Assembly: GCF_020510685.1 (NCBI RefSeq)
Contig: NZ_CP075185.1
Coordinates: 3,410,001-3,474,000, forward strand
DNA length: 64,000 bases
Source of the DNA: Dechloromonas denitrificans
GTDB lineage: Bacteria; Pseudomonadota; Gammaproteobacteria; Burkholderiales; Rhodocyclaceae
Direction of reading: 5' to 3'
Shown: piece by piece, positions 42,873 to 52,569 of the stretch
Layout of the letters: each line of letters starts with the position of its first letter
Numbering within the stretch: the first letter of the stretch is position 1
Program-made: the position numbers and the translations under genes
The notes under the pieces: generated by a model
What the model was told of the DNA's origin: nothing
Seen by the model: the letters and a program-made list of their open reading frames with translations, nothing else
The model's database searches: none

Positions 42873-45644
42873 TTATTTCTCCTGCTTTTTGAGCAGCACC
42901 ACCGACAGCACGGTCAGCACGGGGATGAAGCAGGCCAGCGCAAGGAACTGCGGAATCAGGTCGGAAACGCCGAGGGCCTTGGTAAAGGCACCGCGGCTGA
43001 TGATCAGGAAATAGCTGGCCGGGAACAACTGGCCGATCCAATAGCTCGCCCCTTCCAGCGCCCCGACCGGCGTCGTCAGCCCGGAGAAACTGACGGTCGG
43101 CAGAATGGTCAGGATCGCCGTGCCGAACAGCGCAGCGATCTGCGTGCTGGTGAAAGTCGACATCAGCAAGCCGATCCCGGTGGTCGCGATGACGTACAGG
43201 CCGGCGCCCAGACACAGGGCGAACAGGCTGCCCTTGATCGGCACGTGAAAGATGATCTGCGACTGGATGAGCAGCAAGGCGAAGCTGATCAAGGCGACGA
43301 CGACGTAGGGCAATTGCTTGCCGAGCAGGAATTCCAGCCGCGTCACCGGCGTCACGTAGAGGTTGGTGATCGAGCCGAGTTCCTTCTCGCGGACCACGCC
43401 AAGCGCCATCAGGATGGCCGGGATGAAAATCAGCAAAATCGGAATCACCGCCGGCACCATGGCGTAGATGCTCTTGACGTCCTGGTTGTAGCGGTAGCGC
43501 GAGACGATGTTGGCCGGATAGCCGGCGGTGACGCCGGTCTGCTCGCGAATCAGCTGCTGCACGTACTGCAAGTGCATGCCCTCGGCGTAGCCGCGTACCG
43601 TTTCGCCCCGATAAGGCATGGCGCCATCGACCAGCATGCCGATTTCGGGCCAGTGACCGCGCCGCAGATCGCGGCCGAAATTGGCCGGAATATCGACCGC
43701 CAGGCTCAACTCGCCGCTGCGCATGCGTTTTTCCAGATTGGCATCGTCGAGTATCGGCGCCTGTTCGAGGAAATAGCGCGACCCGGCAATATTCTCGATG
43801 TAGGCCCGGCTTTCCGGCGACTGGTCGCGATCGAGCACGGCGAAGCGCAAGCCCTCGACGTCGAGCGAAATGCCGAAACCGAGGACGAACATCAACAGCA
43901 CCGAGCCGATCAGCGCGAACGCCAGCCGGATCGGATCGCGGCGTAATTCGAGCGCCTCGCGGTAGGAGTAGCCGAGCAGACGCCGCAGGCTGAAGGCGCT
44001 GGGTTGCTGTTTGGCCGGCGCGGCGCTCGGCACGGCCGGCTGGGCACTATCGCGACCGGCAACTTCGGGGCCGTGCGGGACTTCGCCGGTGGCGGCGGGA
44101 AGCGCTTTCACAACGCCCGTCGCCTCCTCCAGATAGCTGATGAAAGCCGCCTCGAGCGTCGCTTCGCCGCGCGCGGCGCAGAGACCGGCTGGCGTGTCGC
44201 TGGCCAGCACCTTGCCGGCGTGCATCAGCGAAATGCGGTCGCAGCGCTCGGCTTCGTTCATGAAATGAGTCGAGATGAAGATGGTGACGCCCTGCCCGCG
44301 CGACAATTCGACGAGCAGCGCCCAGAAATCGTCGCGCGCCACCGGATCGACGCCGGAAGTCGGTTCGTCGAGAATCAGCAGCTTCGGTTCATGGACCACC
44401 GCGACGGCCAGCGACAGGCGCTGGCGGATGCCCAGCGGCAATTCGGCGGCCGCCTTGTCGGCGTAGGGTTCAAGGCCGAAACGCTGCATCAGTTCGGCAA
44501 TCCGCGGACCGCGCCGGGCATCCGGCAGGTGGAACAACCGGGCGTGCAGATCGAGATTGGCGCGAACCGTCAACTCGCCGTACAGCGAGAACGACTGCGA
44601 CATGTAGCCGACCTGCTTGCGGGTTTCCAGATCATGCGCATCGATCGCCTTGCCGAACAGCTTGGCCTCGCCTTCGCTGGGTGGCAGCAGGCCGGTCAGC
44701 ATCTTCATCGTGGTCGTCTTGCCGCAGCCGTTGGAGCCGAGAAAGCCAAAAATCTCGCCCGGTTCGATCTTGAAACTGACCCGGTCGACTGCCGTGAAAT
44801 CGCCAAAGCGCTGCGATAGGCCGGCCGCTTCGATGGCGTAGCTGCCGCCATCACCAACGCGCGGCGGAATGACCAGCGCGTGATGGGCCTGCCGACGTTC
44901 TTCCGGCAACAACTGGATAAACGCCCCGTCGAGCGTTGGCTGCCCGGTCTGCGCCCGCAACTCGGCCGGCGTGCCAGTACCGATCACCTGGCCGCCATCC
45001 ATCGCCACCAGCCAGTCGAAACGCTCCGCCTCTTCCATGTAGGCGGTGGCCACCAGCACGCTCATGCCCGGCCGGCGGGCGCGGATGCTGTCGATCAGCT
45101 CCCAGAACTGGCGGCGCGACAGCGGATCGACGCCGGTCGTCGGCTCATCGAGAATCAGCAGGTCGGGGTCGTGGATCAGCGCGCAGCACAAACCCAGTTT
45201 CTGTTTCATGCCGCCCGACAGCTTGGCCGCCGGCCGCTCCCGGAAAGGCTCCAGGCCGGTGCTGGTGAGCAGCTCGGCGATGCGTTGCTGGCGCTCGCGC
45301 TTGCCCTGTCCGAACAGACGGCCGAAGAAATCGACGTTCTCGAACACCGACAGCGTCGGGTAGAGGTTCTTGCCCAGTCCCTGCGGCATGTAGGCAATGC
45401 ACGGCTGGACCGAAGCGCGAAAGCGGCGGTTGCCGATATCACCGCCAAGCACCTCGACCGTGCCGGTCTGGATCAGCCGCGCCCCGGAAACCAGCGCCAG
45501 CAATGACGACTTGCCGACGCCATCCGGCCCGATCAGGCCGACCATGCAGCCGGCCGGCAGGCTCAGTTCGATATTTTCCAGCGCCACCGTGGCGGCGTAG
45601 CGATGACTGACTCCGGCAAGGCGGGCGACCGGTGTACGGTCCAT
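42873..45644 (-). CDS. RbbA-like fused double ABC ATPase / permease
   Basis: 923 residues. Two tandem ABC ATPases: Walker [10 protein letters not shown] and GSNGCGKTT, signatures LSGGMKQK and LPLGIRQR (the second lacks a canonical LSGGQ), Walker [14 protein letters not shown] and [15 protein letters not shown]-terminal ABC-2 permease of about 370 residues follows. This fused form is typed as YhiH/RbbA in enterobacteria, where RbbA has been linked to ribosomes, but the operon (HlyD adaptor, second permease) points to export. Substrate unknown. Confidence 0.92.
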   Translation of the reverse strand: MDRTPVARLAGVSHRYAATVALENIELSLPAGCMVGLIGPDGVGKSSLLALVSGARLIQTGTVEVLGGDIGNRRFRASVQPCIAYMPQGLGKNLYPTLSVFENVDFFGRLFGQGKRERQQRIAELLTSTGLEPFRERPAAKLSGGMKQKLGLCCALIHDPDLLILDEPTTGVDPLSRRQFWELIDSIRARRPGMSVLVATAYMEEAERFDWLVAMDGGQVIGTGTPAELRAQTGQPTLDGAFIQLLPEERRQAHHALVIPPRVGDGGSYAIEAAGLSQRFGDFTAVDRVSFKIEPGEIFGFLGSNGCGKTTTMKMLTGLLPPSEGEAKLFGKAIDAHDLETRKQVGYMSQSFSLYGELTVRANLDLHARLFHLPDARRGPRIAELMQRFGLEPYADKAAAELPLGIRQRLSLAVAVVHEPKLLILDEPTSGVDPVARDDFWALLVELSRGQGVTIFISTHFMNEAERCDRISLMHAGKVLASDTPAGLCAARGEATLEAAFISYLEEATGVVKALPAATGEVPHGPEVAGRDSAQPAVPSAAPAKQQPSAFSLRRLLGYSYREALELRRDPIRLAFALIGSVLLMFVLGFGISLDVEGLRFAVLDRDQSPESRAYIENIAGSRYFLEQAPILDDANLEKRMRSGELSLAVDIPANFGRDLRRGHWPEIGMLVDGAMPYRGETVRGYAEGMHLQYVQQLIREQTGVTAGYPANIVSRYRYNQDVKSIYAMVPAVIPILLIFIPAILMALGVVREKELGSITNLYVTPVTRLEFLLGKQLPYVVVALISFALLLIQSQIIFHVPIKGSLFALCLGAGLYVIATTGIGLLMSTFTSTQIAALFGTAILTILPTVSFSGLTTPVGALEGASYWIGQLFPASYFLIISRGAFTKALGVSDLIPQFLALACFIPVLTVLSVVLLKKQEK

Positions 45645-45650
45645 GACGAC

Positions 45651-46637
45651 TTACTTTCCGCTGATCTGCAGGTTGGCCGGCCACGGCGTGTTGGCATCGA
45701 GCCGCACGTAGGCGACGCCGGGCATGCCGCCCTTGGCCAGATCGCGATGCGCCGCCAGCCAGGCCGGATCGGCCTTGACCTTGATGCGGAACATCAGTTT
45801 TTCGCGCTCAGTCCGCGTTTCGACCTCGCGCGGCGTAAATTGCGCCTTCGGCGCCACGAAGTTGACGGTGGCCGGAATCGCCTGCCCCGGCAGGGCATCG
45901 AGGACGATGCGCGCTTCGCTGTTGAGCGCCACCTGACCGGCCTTGTCGGTCGGCAGGTAGATGGTCATGTACATGTCGGAAAGATCGAGCAGCGTCAGGG
46001 CCTTGCCGCCGGCCGCCAGAACCTCGCCCGGCTCGGCGAGTCGATAGAGCACACGGCCATTGATCGGTGCCTTCAGCGCGGTATCGTTCAAGGTCACCTT
46101 CAGACTGTCCACCTTGGCTTCGGCCGCGACGACTGCCGCATCGGCTTCGCCGACCCGGCTCCGGGCCTGGGCCATGCTGGCGCGGGCGCCCTCCAGGCCA
46201 GTCTGGTCGCGATCCAGCTTGTCGCGCGTAATGAAGCCGCGGCCAACCAGGTTTTCCGAACGCTTCAGGCTCTTGTCGGCCAGACTCACATCGCTCGCCG
46301 ACTTGCGCACCCCGGACCGTGTCTCATCGACCGCCTGGCGCGCCTGCTCGACCTGCGCTTCGGTCGCCCGCAACTGGGCGCGCAGGTCGTCGGCGTCGAG
46401 CCGGGCGACCACGGCGCCGGCCTCAACCATGTCGCCCTCGCGCGGCACAAGCTCGCTGAGCCGCCCGGCGATCTTGGTCGCCACATCAACTTCGATCGCC
46501 TCCAGCCGGCCGTTGCCGGATGCCAGGCCGGCCGGCAAGCCGGCCGGACGCTGCAGATACAGATAAAAGGCCAGGCCTGCGGCGCACGCCAGAACCAGGA
46601 CGAGCAGCAGAATCTTGCGAGGAGAAGTACGACTCAT
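45651..46637 (-). CDS. HlyD-family membrane fusion protein (YhiI-like)
   Basis: 328 residues: N-terminal membrane anchor (KILLLVLVLACAAGLAFYLY), a split lipoyl domain and a long alpha-hairpin (about 75-180) with beta-barrel region after APINGRVLYRLAEPGEV. Periplasmic adaptor for the downstream ABC exporter; an outer-membrane TolC partner is not encoded here. GGAG precedes the ATG. First gene of the three-gene unit; a perfect -10 and a TetR-like palindrome lie upstream. Confidence 0.92.
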   Translation of the reverse strand: MSRTSPRKILLLVLVLACAAGLAFYLYLQRPAGLPAGLASGNGRLEAIEVDVATKIAGRLSELVPREGDMVEAGAVVARLDADDLRAQLRATEAQVEQARQAVDETRSGVRKSASDVSLADKSLKRSENLVGRGFITRDKLDRDQTGLEGARASMAQARSRVGEADAAVVAAEAKVDSLKVTLNDTALKAPINGRVLYRLAEPGEVLAAGGKALTLLDLSDMYMTIYLPTDKAGQVALNSEARIVLDALPGQAIPATVNFVAPKAQFTPREVETRTEREKLMFRIKVKADPAWLAAHRDLAKGGMPGVAYVRLDANTPWPANLQISGK

Positions 46638-46658
46638 ATCGAGCTCCAAATTATTTAC

Positions 46659-46690
46659 TGACCTATCGGTCATTACCGAGTCGGATTATA
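46659..46690 (-). promoter_or_regulatory. Promoter -10 and TetR-type operator of the HlyD/ABC exporter operon
   Basis: On the minus strand TATAAT (46690-46685) is followed by the palindrome TGACC-TATC-GGTCA (46672-46659), placed just after the expected start. The layout suits a repressor such as a TetR protein, none of which is encoded next to this operon. The -35 is weak (TGGTCG). Confidence 0.55.
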
Positions 46691-46730
46691 GGCATCGATC
46701 GATCAAGCGACCAGCCAGAACCTCTGCCGG

Positions 46731-47255
46731 TCAACGGCCACAGGATGGTGCGCTGCTGTCCGGGCCACGCAGATCGGGCCGTTGATAGGTCGTCCGAACG
46801 ATGCCGGACGTCCCGTCGAACAACACATCGAAGCGCGCCATGGTGCTCCAGTCATCGCAGAACAGCCACTCCCAGACCAGTTCGTTGCGTGCTTCGAAAT
46901 AGGCGGTCCACGCCGGATTGGGCGGGCCAAGCAGGCGCAGGATGGCGGCCTGATCATCGCGGCCGGCGACGATCTGTCCAAAATGGCGCGACTCAAGGAC
47001 GTTTTCGATCCGCAGCAACCGGCCATCCGGGGCAAAAAACGCCATATAGGTATGGGTTCCGGCCGGACCGCGGGGAAAAGCCAATTGCTCGCTACCGTCG
47101 CTGTTCCGCCAGCGCATCGCCGGCTCGCCCATTTGACCGACCACGTCGGCGACATTCGCCACGCCGGGCTGCAGCCCGCGGCCATCGTAACTGGCGCAAG
47201 CCGTCGTGAGCAGTAGCGCCAACAGGATCAAACATTTTTGCAACCGGGAAATCAT
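46731..47255 (-). CDS. Putative outer-membrane lipoprotein
   Basis: 174 residues with a lipoprotein signal (ILLALLLTTAC, acylated Cys near residue 20). The mature domain has a SmpA/BamE-like flavour: GRGLQPGVANVADVVGQMGEPAMRW, a pattern seen in small proteins with an alpha-beta BLIP-like fold. Function unknown. It lies between the exporter operon and the hox operon on the same strand, 39 bases downstream of the hydrogenase protease gene. Confidence 0.78.
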   Translation of the reverse strand: MISRLQKCLILLALLLTTACASYDGRGLQPGVANVADVVGQMGEPAMRWRNSDGSEQLAFPRGPAGTHTYMAFFAPDGRLLRIENVLESRHFGQIVAGRDDQAAILRLLGPPNPAWTAYFEARNELVWEWLFCDDWSTMARFDVLFDGTSGIVRTTYQRPDLRGPDSSAPSCGR

Positions 47256-47294
47256 CAGCGAGCAACCCAAAAAATCCGATATTTCAATTGGCGT

Positions 47295-47819
47295 TCAGGC
47301 CATTTCGGCAACGCGAACGCCCTCCTGCGCACTGACCACCATGGCCTCCCAGGACGCCGGATCCGGGTTGCGGCAGAGTTGTTCGAGCAAACCGAAAGCC
47401 TGCTCGAGACGATTTTCAGCCGTAGCGGTCAATGGCTCGCCCAGTTCGAATTGCTCACCGCGAATGCACAGCGTGAAGGCCGGCGGCGGGTCGGCCTCTT
47501 CGGTCTGGCGGAACACCTGGAGCACGGCCTCCGGTGGCAGTTCGTGCGTGGTGTGGGCGATGCCGGTGGCCGGGACGATCCGCTGAAAGGTAAAGGGCGC
47601 CCCGGTGTCGATCCCGGCATCGATGAACATGGCCAGTTGCCGGCCTTGCAGATCGAGGACATGTTCGATCTGCAACTGGAAGTCCTCGATCAGTTCGAAC
47701 TGCGCCGCCAGGCCAGCCGCTTCGAGCCAGCAGGCCAATCGCCCGCAGAGCACCGGCCCGATGGCGTCGTCGCCACGACTCGGGTTACCGACGGCGAAGA
47801 CGACGACCGGCGCGCTCAT
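47295..47819 (-). CDS. hoxW: Hydrogenase maturation protease
   Basis: 174 residues of the HycI/HoxW family: VVVFAVGNPSRGDDAIGPVL carries the nickel-sensing Asp/Glu site, and IDAGIDTGAPF the second acidic site. It removes the C-terminal peptide of the large subunit after nickel insertion. Overlaps hoxH by 4 bases (ATGA), consistent with being dedicated to it. Specificity for HoxH is inferred. Confidence 0.9.
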   Translation of the reverse strand: MSAPVVVFAVGNPSRGDDAIGPVLCGRLACWLEAAGLAAQFELIEDFQLQIEHVLDLQGRQLAMFIDAGIDTGAPFTFQRIVPATGIAHTTHELPPEAVLQVFRQTEEADPPPAFTLCIRGEQFELGEPLTATAENRLEQAFGLLEQLCRNPDPASWEAMVVSAQEGVRVAEMA

Positions 47820-49279
47820 GCGCGGCTCAGCGAGTGAATCAACAGCCCTTCCGCATCGACCAGCTCGACGGCCAGCGGCATCTTGCCCAGGGCGTGCGTG
47901 GCGCAGGACAGGCAGGGATCGAAGGCGCGGATGGCGACTTCGATGTGATTGAGCAGGCCTTCCGTCACTTCGTGGCCATGCAGGTAGCGACGCGCGACAT
48001 GGCGGACAGCCTCGTTCATCGCCTGATTGTTATTGGTCGTCGAGACGATCAGGTTGGCCATCGTGATCAGGTCGTTTTCATCGACTCGGTAGTGGTGAAA
48101 CAAGGTGCCGCGCGGCGCCTCGATGACGCCGACGCCCTCCATCTGTCGTTCGCCTTCGACCATCAGATCGTTGCTCAGCAGATCGTCGTCATGCAGCAGT
48201 TCCTTGATCACTTCCGCCGCATGCAGCATCTCAATCATCCGCGTCCAGTGATAGGCCAGCGGCGCGTGCATCGGCGTACCGCCGGCGTAATCGACGAATT
48301 CCTTGCGCTCGTGCTCGGCGAACGGCGTCGAAATCTGGTTGCAGTTCTGCACCCGGGCCAGCGGCCCAACCTTGTACCAGCCGTGCTCCTTGCCCAGCGA
48401 ACGGAAATACGGGAACTTCATGTAGCTCCACGAGCGGACCTCTTCATCGATGTAACGGTCGTATTCCTGATAATCGACACCGTCGAAAATCAGCTTGCCG
48501 TTGTCGTCGCGGGCACGCAGCGTGCCGTGGTAGAAGTCGAGATCGCCGTTGTGGCCGACCAGTGACATGAAGTTCGAGCGGAAGATGCCGAAACTGTTGT
48601 ACAGACCCGGATCCTGCGTATGCACCTTCTGGATCAGATGCACCGCATCGCGCGACCAGGCGACGATGTGATAGATGTCCTTGAGCAGTTCATCCCGTTC
48701 GGCAATGGTCAGCGACTTGTTCATGCCGCCCGGCACCGCTCCGGTGCCATGCACCCGCTTGCCGGCAGTGACGCGGATCACCTCCTGGCCGAACTTGCGG
48801 AGCAGGACGCCGCGCTTGGCGATTTCCGGATGGGCGGCAGCGACGCCGACGATATTGCGCCGGGTGACGTCGCTGTCGAAACCGAACAGCAGGTCCGGCG
48901 AGCAGAGATGGAAGAAATGCAGCGCGTGCGACTGCAGCATCTGGCCGTAATGCATCAGGCGACGCAGCTTCTCGGCGGCCGGCGTCAGCTTCTTGGCGCC
49001 GACGATGATATCGAGCGCCTTGGAGGCGGCCAGATGATGCGACACCGGGCAAATGCCGCACAGGCGCTGAACCATCACCGGCACTTCCCAATACGGTCGG
49101 CCCTGGATGAATTTTTCAAAGCCGCGGAACTCGACGATATGCAGGCGCACCTGATGCACCTTGTTCTGGTCGTCGAGCAGAATCGTCACCTTGCCGTGGC
49201 CCTCGACCCGCGAAACGGGGTCAATCGCCACGCGGCGAAGCATTTCGGGATGTTCGGCAGTTTCCAGTTGGTAGCTCAT
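47816..49279 (-). CDS. hoxH: NAD-reducing hydrogenase large subunit
   Basis: [NiFe] catalytic subunit, 487 residues. Nickel ligands: R72-LCGIC77 (Cys74 and Cys77) and the C-terminal DPCLSCATH motif (Cys456 and Cys459). The 25 residues after His462 should be cleaved by the HoxW protease. Together with HoxY it oxidises H2; electrons pass to HoxFU and NAD+. Motif RVEGHGKVTI at the N-terminus is typical. Fourth gene of hoxFUYHW. Confidence 0.97.
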   Translation of the reverse strand: MSYQLETAEHPEMLRRVAIDPVSRVEGHGKVTILLDDQNKVHQVRLHIVEFRGFEKFIQGRPYWEVPVMVQRLCGICPVSHHLAASKALDIIVGAKKLTPAAEKLRRLMHYGQMLQSHALHFFHLCSPDLLFGFDSDVTRRNIVGVAAAHPEIAKRGVLLRKFGQEVIRVTAGKRVHGTGAVPGGMNKSLTIAERDELLKDIYHIVAWSRDAVHLIQKVHTQDPGLYNSFGIFRSNFMSLVGHNGDLDFYHGTLRARDDNGKLIFDGVDYQEYDRYIDEEVRSWSYMKFPYFRSLGKEHGWYKVGPLARVQNCNQISTPFAEHERKEFVDYAGGTPMHAPLAYHWTRMIEMLHAAEVIKELLHDDDLLSNDLMVEGERQMEGVGVIEAPRGTLFHHYRVDENDLITMANLIVSTTNNNQAMNEAVRHVARRYLHGHEVTEGLLNHIEVAIRAFDPCLSCATHALGKMPLAVELVDAEGLLIHSLSRA

Positions 49280-49333
49280 TCAAATCTCCTAATCCATGAG
49301 GTCTTCGGTCGAGGACACAAAGACGCCCTGGAT

Positions 49334-49885
49334 TCAGTCGTAATGCATCAAGCCGTGGCCGAGTTCCGGCTCGCGGCCGGCCAGCAGATCGGTCAGCACT
49401 TTCCAGATCGCTTCGGCCGAAGGCGGGCAACCGGGGATGAAGTAATCGATCTTGACGACCTCATGGATCGGGTGCACCTGGTCGAGCGGCAAAGGCAGCT
49501 CCGGGTCATTCGGAATCATGCCGTTCGATACGCCCGGACTGGTGTGATAGACCTCTTCCAGGATGGTCGTCAGCGGCAGGTGATTGCGCTGGGCCGGCAA
49601 GCCGCCATTGATCGCACAGGCCCCGAGGGCGATCAGGATCTTGCAGTTCTTGCGGAAGTCGCGCAGCACATGGACGTTCTCAGCATTGCACAGGCCGCCT
49701 TCGATGATGCCGATATCGCAATCGGGACTGACCTCCTTGATGTCGGTCAGCGGCGAGCGGTCGAACTCGATGTGTTCGAGCAGCGTGAACAGCCGTTCGT
49801 CGATATCGAGGAGCGACATGTGACAGCCGAAACAGCCGGCCAGCGAGGTCGTCGCCACTTTCAGCTTTTTCTTGGGCGCGGTCAT
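49334..49885 (-). CDS. hoxY: NAD-reducing hydrogenase small subunit
   Basis: 183 residues, the short HoxY form with one [4Fe-4S] cluster: Cys18 and Cys21 (GCFGCHMS), GLCNAENV, and PGCPPSAEAI. The start at complement 49885 is chosen because hoxU ends two bases away and AGGAGG lies upstream; a longer frame reading into hoxU is spurious. Works as a dimer with HoxH. Confidence 0.95.
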   Translation of the reverse strand: MTAPKKKLKVATTSLAGCFGCHMSLLDIDERLFTLLEHIEFDRSPLTDIKEVSPDCDIGIIEGGLCNAENVHVLRDFRKNCKILIALGACAINGGLPAQRNHLPLTTILEEVYHTSPGVSNGMIPNDPELPLPLDQVHPIHEVVKIDYFIPGCPPSAEAIWKVLTDLLAGREPELGHGLMHYD

Positions 49886-49886
49886 G

Positions 49887-50597
49887 TCAATAGCCCTCCT
49901 GCTTGGCCTCGACCGTCGCCGAAATCGGCTGCTTGTCGTAGCTGCGTTCGCCGATCGGCACGGCAAAGCCCTCGCGCTTCTTCAGGATGACCCCGACCGG
50001 ACAGACCTGCGCCGCCTTGTCGTGCAAGGTGAAATTGGTGTCGGCCAGTTGGCCGGATTTGGCGTTAACGATCAGGTGCGTATCGATGCCGCGCCCGGAC
50101 AGCGCAAAGACATTCTTGCCATCGACATCGCGGCTGGCCCGCACGCACAGCGAACAGAGAATGCAGCGGTTGAAATCGAGCAGCACCTCGGGATGCGAGG
50201 CATCGACCGGTCGATCCGGGAAAAAGTGATCGAAATGCGGCGACATCATGCCCAGATGGTAGGCCGTGGCCTGTAACTGGCAGTTGCCGCTCTTCTCGCA
50301 CGACGGGCAGAAATGGTTGCCTTCGACGAACAGCATCTGGGTCAGCGTCCGTCGTTCGTCGTTGATTTCCGGGGTGTCGCTTTCGACCACCATGCCGGCA
50401 ATCGCCCGCATCGTGCAGGAAGCCGTCTGCCGGCCATTGACCTTGACGGTGCATAGCTTGCACGAGCCATGCGGCTTGAATTCCGGGTGATAGCACAGGT
50501 GCGGAATGAACACCCCGGCCTTGGTGGCGGCCTGCATGATGGTCTGCCCTTCCTCGAAGGAAATGGTCTTGCCATCCAGTGTGAACGTATGGCTCAT
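49887..50597 (-). CDS. hoxU: NAD-reducing hydrogenase diaphorase small subunit
   Basis: 236 residues resembling the N-terminal part of NuoG: [2Fe-2S] ferredoxin domain (CYHPEFKPHGSCKLCTV), His/Cys-ligated [4Fe-4S] (CPSCEKSGNCQLQ) and a further cluster region (CILCSLCVRAS). Transfers electrons between HoxYH and HoxF. It overlaps hoxF by 4 bases and almost abuts hoxY. Confidence 0.95.
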   Translation of the reverse strand: MSHTFTLDGKTISFEEGQTIMQAATKAGVFIPHLCYHPEFKPHGSCKLCTVKVNGRQTASCTMRAIAGMVVESDTPEINDERRTLTQMLFVEGNHFCPSCEKSGNCQLQATAYHLGMMSPHFDHFFPDRPVDASHPEVLLDFNRCILCSLCVRASRDVDGKNVFALSGRGIDTHLIVNAKSGQLADTNFTLHDKAAQVCPVGVILKKREGFAVPIGERSYDKQPISATVEAKQEGY

Positions 50598-52498
50598 GCC
50601 GAACCCTCCCCAAATTCTTCAGCGATGATGTGCGCCCCGGGATCGTCGCGCCCGGTCATCTGCCGGGCGGCCGCCAGCGCCTGGTCAAGATCGAAGGCCG
50701 GCGCGAAGTCCTTGCGCGTCATGCGCTTTTCGTAGGCCGGCCGGAATTTTTCGATGGTGTCGAGCACCGGGTTGCAGGCGGTATGCCCGAGACCGCAATG
50801 ACTGGTCGATTGCAGCAACTGGTTCATTTTTTCGATTTCGGCGAAATCGTAGGGCGACCCGCAGCCATTGTGCAGCTTGTCCATCAGGTTCTTGAGCAGC
50901 GCCGTGCCGACCCGACACGGTGTGCAGAAGCCGCAGCTTTCGTGCTGGAAGAAGTGCACGTAGTTGCGGGCGACTTCGAACATGTCGCGGCTGTTGTCGA
51001 AAATAGTGAAGGCTCCGGCCGTCGGAATATCCTCGAAGCCGATGGTCCGGTCGAATTCGGCCGGCCCGACGCAGATGCCGGACGGGCCGCTGACCTGCAC
51101 GGCCTGCGTATCCCGGGCGCCGCAGTCGGCCAGAACCTGGCGGATGCTGACCCCGAAGGGGTATTCGTAGAGTCCCGGCCGCTCGCAATCGCCGGACACC
51201 GACAAGACCTTGGTGCCGGCCGAATGCTTGGTCCCGATGCTGGCATACCACTCGCCCCCCTTCAGCGCGATGAGCGCCGCCGCGGCAAAGGTTTCGACGT
51301 TATTGACGATGGTCGGCTGGTCGAGATAACCGTTGGTCACCGGGAACGGCGGCCGGTTGCGCGGCGTACCGCGCTTGCCTTCCAGCGATTCGATCAGGGC
51401 CGATTCTTCGCCGCAAACATAGGCGCCGGCCCCGAGGTGAATCTCGATATCGAAATCGGCCCCCGGAATACCGAGAATATCGGCCCCCAGCAGCCCCTCC
51501 TTGCGCCGGCGCTCGAGCACGGCATTGAGCGGTTCCAGCAGATAACGGTATTCGCCGCGCAAGTAGAGAAAACCCCGCCGGGCGCCGACCGAGTAGGCGG
51601 CCGCCGTCATGCCTTCGAAAACCAGATCGGCATAGGAAGTCAGCAGCACGCGGTCCTTGAAAGTGCCGGGTTCGCCTTCATCGGCGTTGCAGACGACAAA
51701 ACGCTGTTGCCCGGACTTCAACGGGGCGTTGCGACAGGCCTCCCATTTCAGGCCGGTGGTAAAGCCGGCGCCACCGCGACCGCGCAGGTTGGCCCGCTTG
51801 ATTTCGTCGAGCATCGCCGCCGGGCCACCCAGACCGGTCGGCAATCCTTCGCGCCAGGAGCGCATGTTGGAGGACATCAGGCCGTCGCTCGGCGCACGCC
51901 CGTGGGCCGCGCGCAGCGCATCGCCCGGCGCCATCTGCGAGCCGAGCAGGATATCCGGCAGGCGGATGTGATCTTCGACCGTGAAATAATCGGCCGGCCA
52001 TTCGGCCAGCGGGGTATTGCTGCGCACCAGTTCGGCGATTTCGTCGATGCGCGCTTCGCTCAAGCGGGTTATCGCCAGGTTATTGACCAGCAGCGCCGGC
52101 CCCTGATCGCACATGCCGGTACACGATGTCTTGTCGACGCTGACCAGGCCATCTTCCGAAACCTTGCCCGGCTCTATCCACAAGCTGCTGCACAGGCGCT
52201 CCATCAGCGTCAGATTACCATGCATGCGGTCGGTGATGTTGTCGGAAAAGAGTATTCGGTACTTGCCGCGCGGCTGGAGATAGAGGAAGGAATAGAACCC
52301 GGCGACGCCCTCGATCTTGGTGCGCGGGACGCCCAGCGTCGCCTGCAGGCGATCGATCGCTTCCGGGGAAATCCAGTCGCAGGCTTCCTGCACTTCGCGC
52401 AGGATCTGCACCATACAGGTGGGATCGCGCCGGTAACGGGTAACCACCCGGTCGACAATCCCGGCAACTGCTTCTGCGTGCCTATCGTTCAGTGCCAC
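50594..52498 (-). CDS. hoxF: NAD-reducing hydrogenase diaphorase large subunit
   Basis: 634 residues combining NuoE-like (about 1-165, with CTGMCDQGPALLV) and NuoF-like domains: NADH loop GRGGAGFTTGLKW, FMN loop GAGAYVCGEESALIESL, and ESCGFCTPCRVGT for [4Fe-4S]. It reduces NAD+ with electrons from H2 or the reverse. The start is GTG with GGGAGG upstream. There is no hoxE, so this is the Ralstonia soluble-hydrogenase arrangement. No hyp genes or regulators lie beside it. Confidence 0.96.
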   Translation of the reverse strand: MALNDRHAEAVAGIVDRVVTRYRRDPTCMVQILREVQEACDWISPEAIDRLQATLGVPRTKIEGVAGFYSFLYLQPRGKYRILFSDNITDRMHGNLTLMERLCSSLWIEPGKVSEDGLVSVDKTSCTGMCDQGPALLVNNLAITRLSEARIDEIAELVRSNTPLAEWPADYFTVEDHIRLPDILLGSQMAPGDALRAAHGRAPSDGLMSSNMRSWREGLPTGLGGPAAMLDEIKRANLRGRGGAGFTTGLKWEACRNAPLKSGQQRFVVCNADEGEPGTFKDRVLLTSYADLVFEGMTAAAYSVGARRGFLYLRGEYRYLLEPLNAVLERRRKEGLLGADILGIPGADFDIEIHLGAGAYVCGEESALIESLEGKRGTPRNRPPFPVTNGYLDQPTIVNNVETFAAAALIALKGGEWYASIGTKHSAGTKVLSVSGDCERPGLYEYPFGVSIRQVLADCGARDTQAVQVSGPSGICVGPAEFDRTIGFEDIPTAGAFTIFDNSRDMFEVARNYVHFFQHESCGFCTPCRVGTALLKNLMDKLHNGCGSPYDFAEIEKMNQLLQSTSHCGLGHTACNPVLDTIEKFRPAYEKRMTRKDFAPAFDLDQALAAARQMTGRDDPGAHIIAEEFGEGSA

Positions 52499-52569
52499 GA
52501 CGACCTCCCGACAAAGACTTATGACGAGAGAAAGCGTAGCACCAAATCGTTACAGCCTGTTGTCGAAGA

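Noticed and set aside
52499..52569. Possible sigma-54 promoter before hoxF (TGGTGC on the minus strand)
   Set aside because: At the required spacing the -12 GC is absent (TTTC), so it fails the essential GG-N10-GC test.
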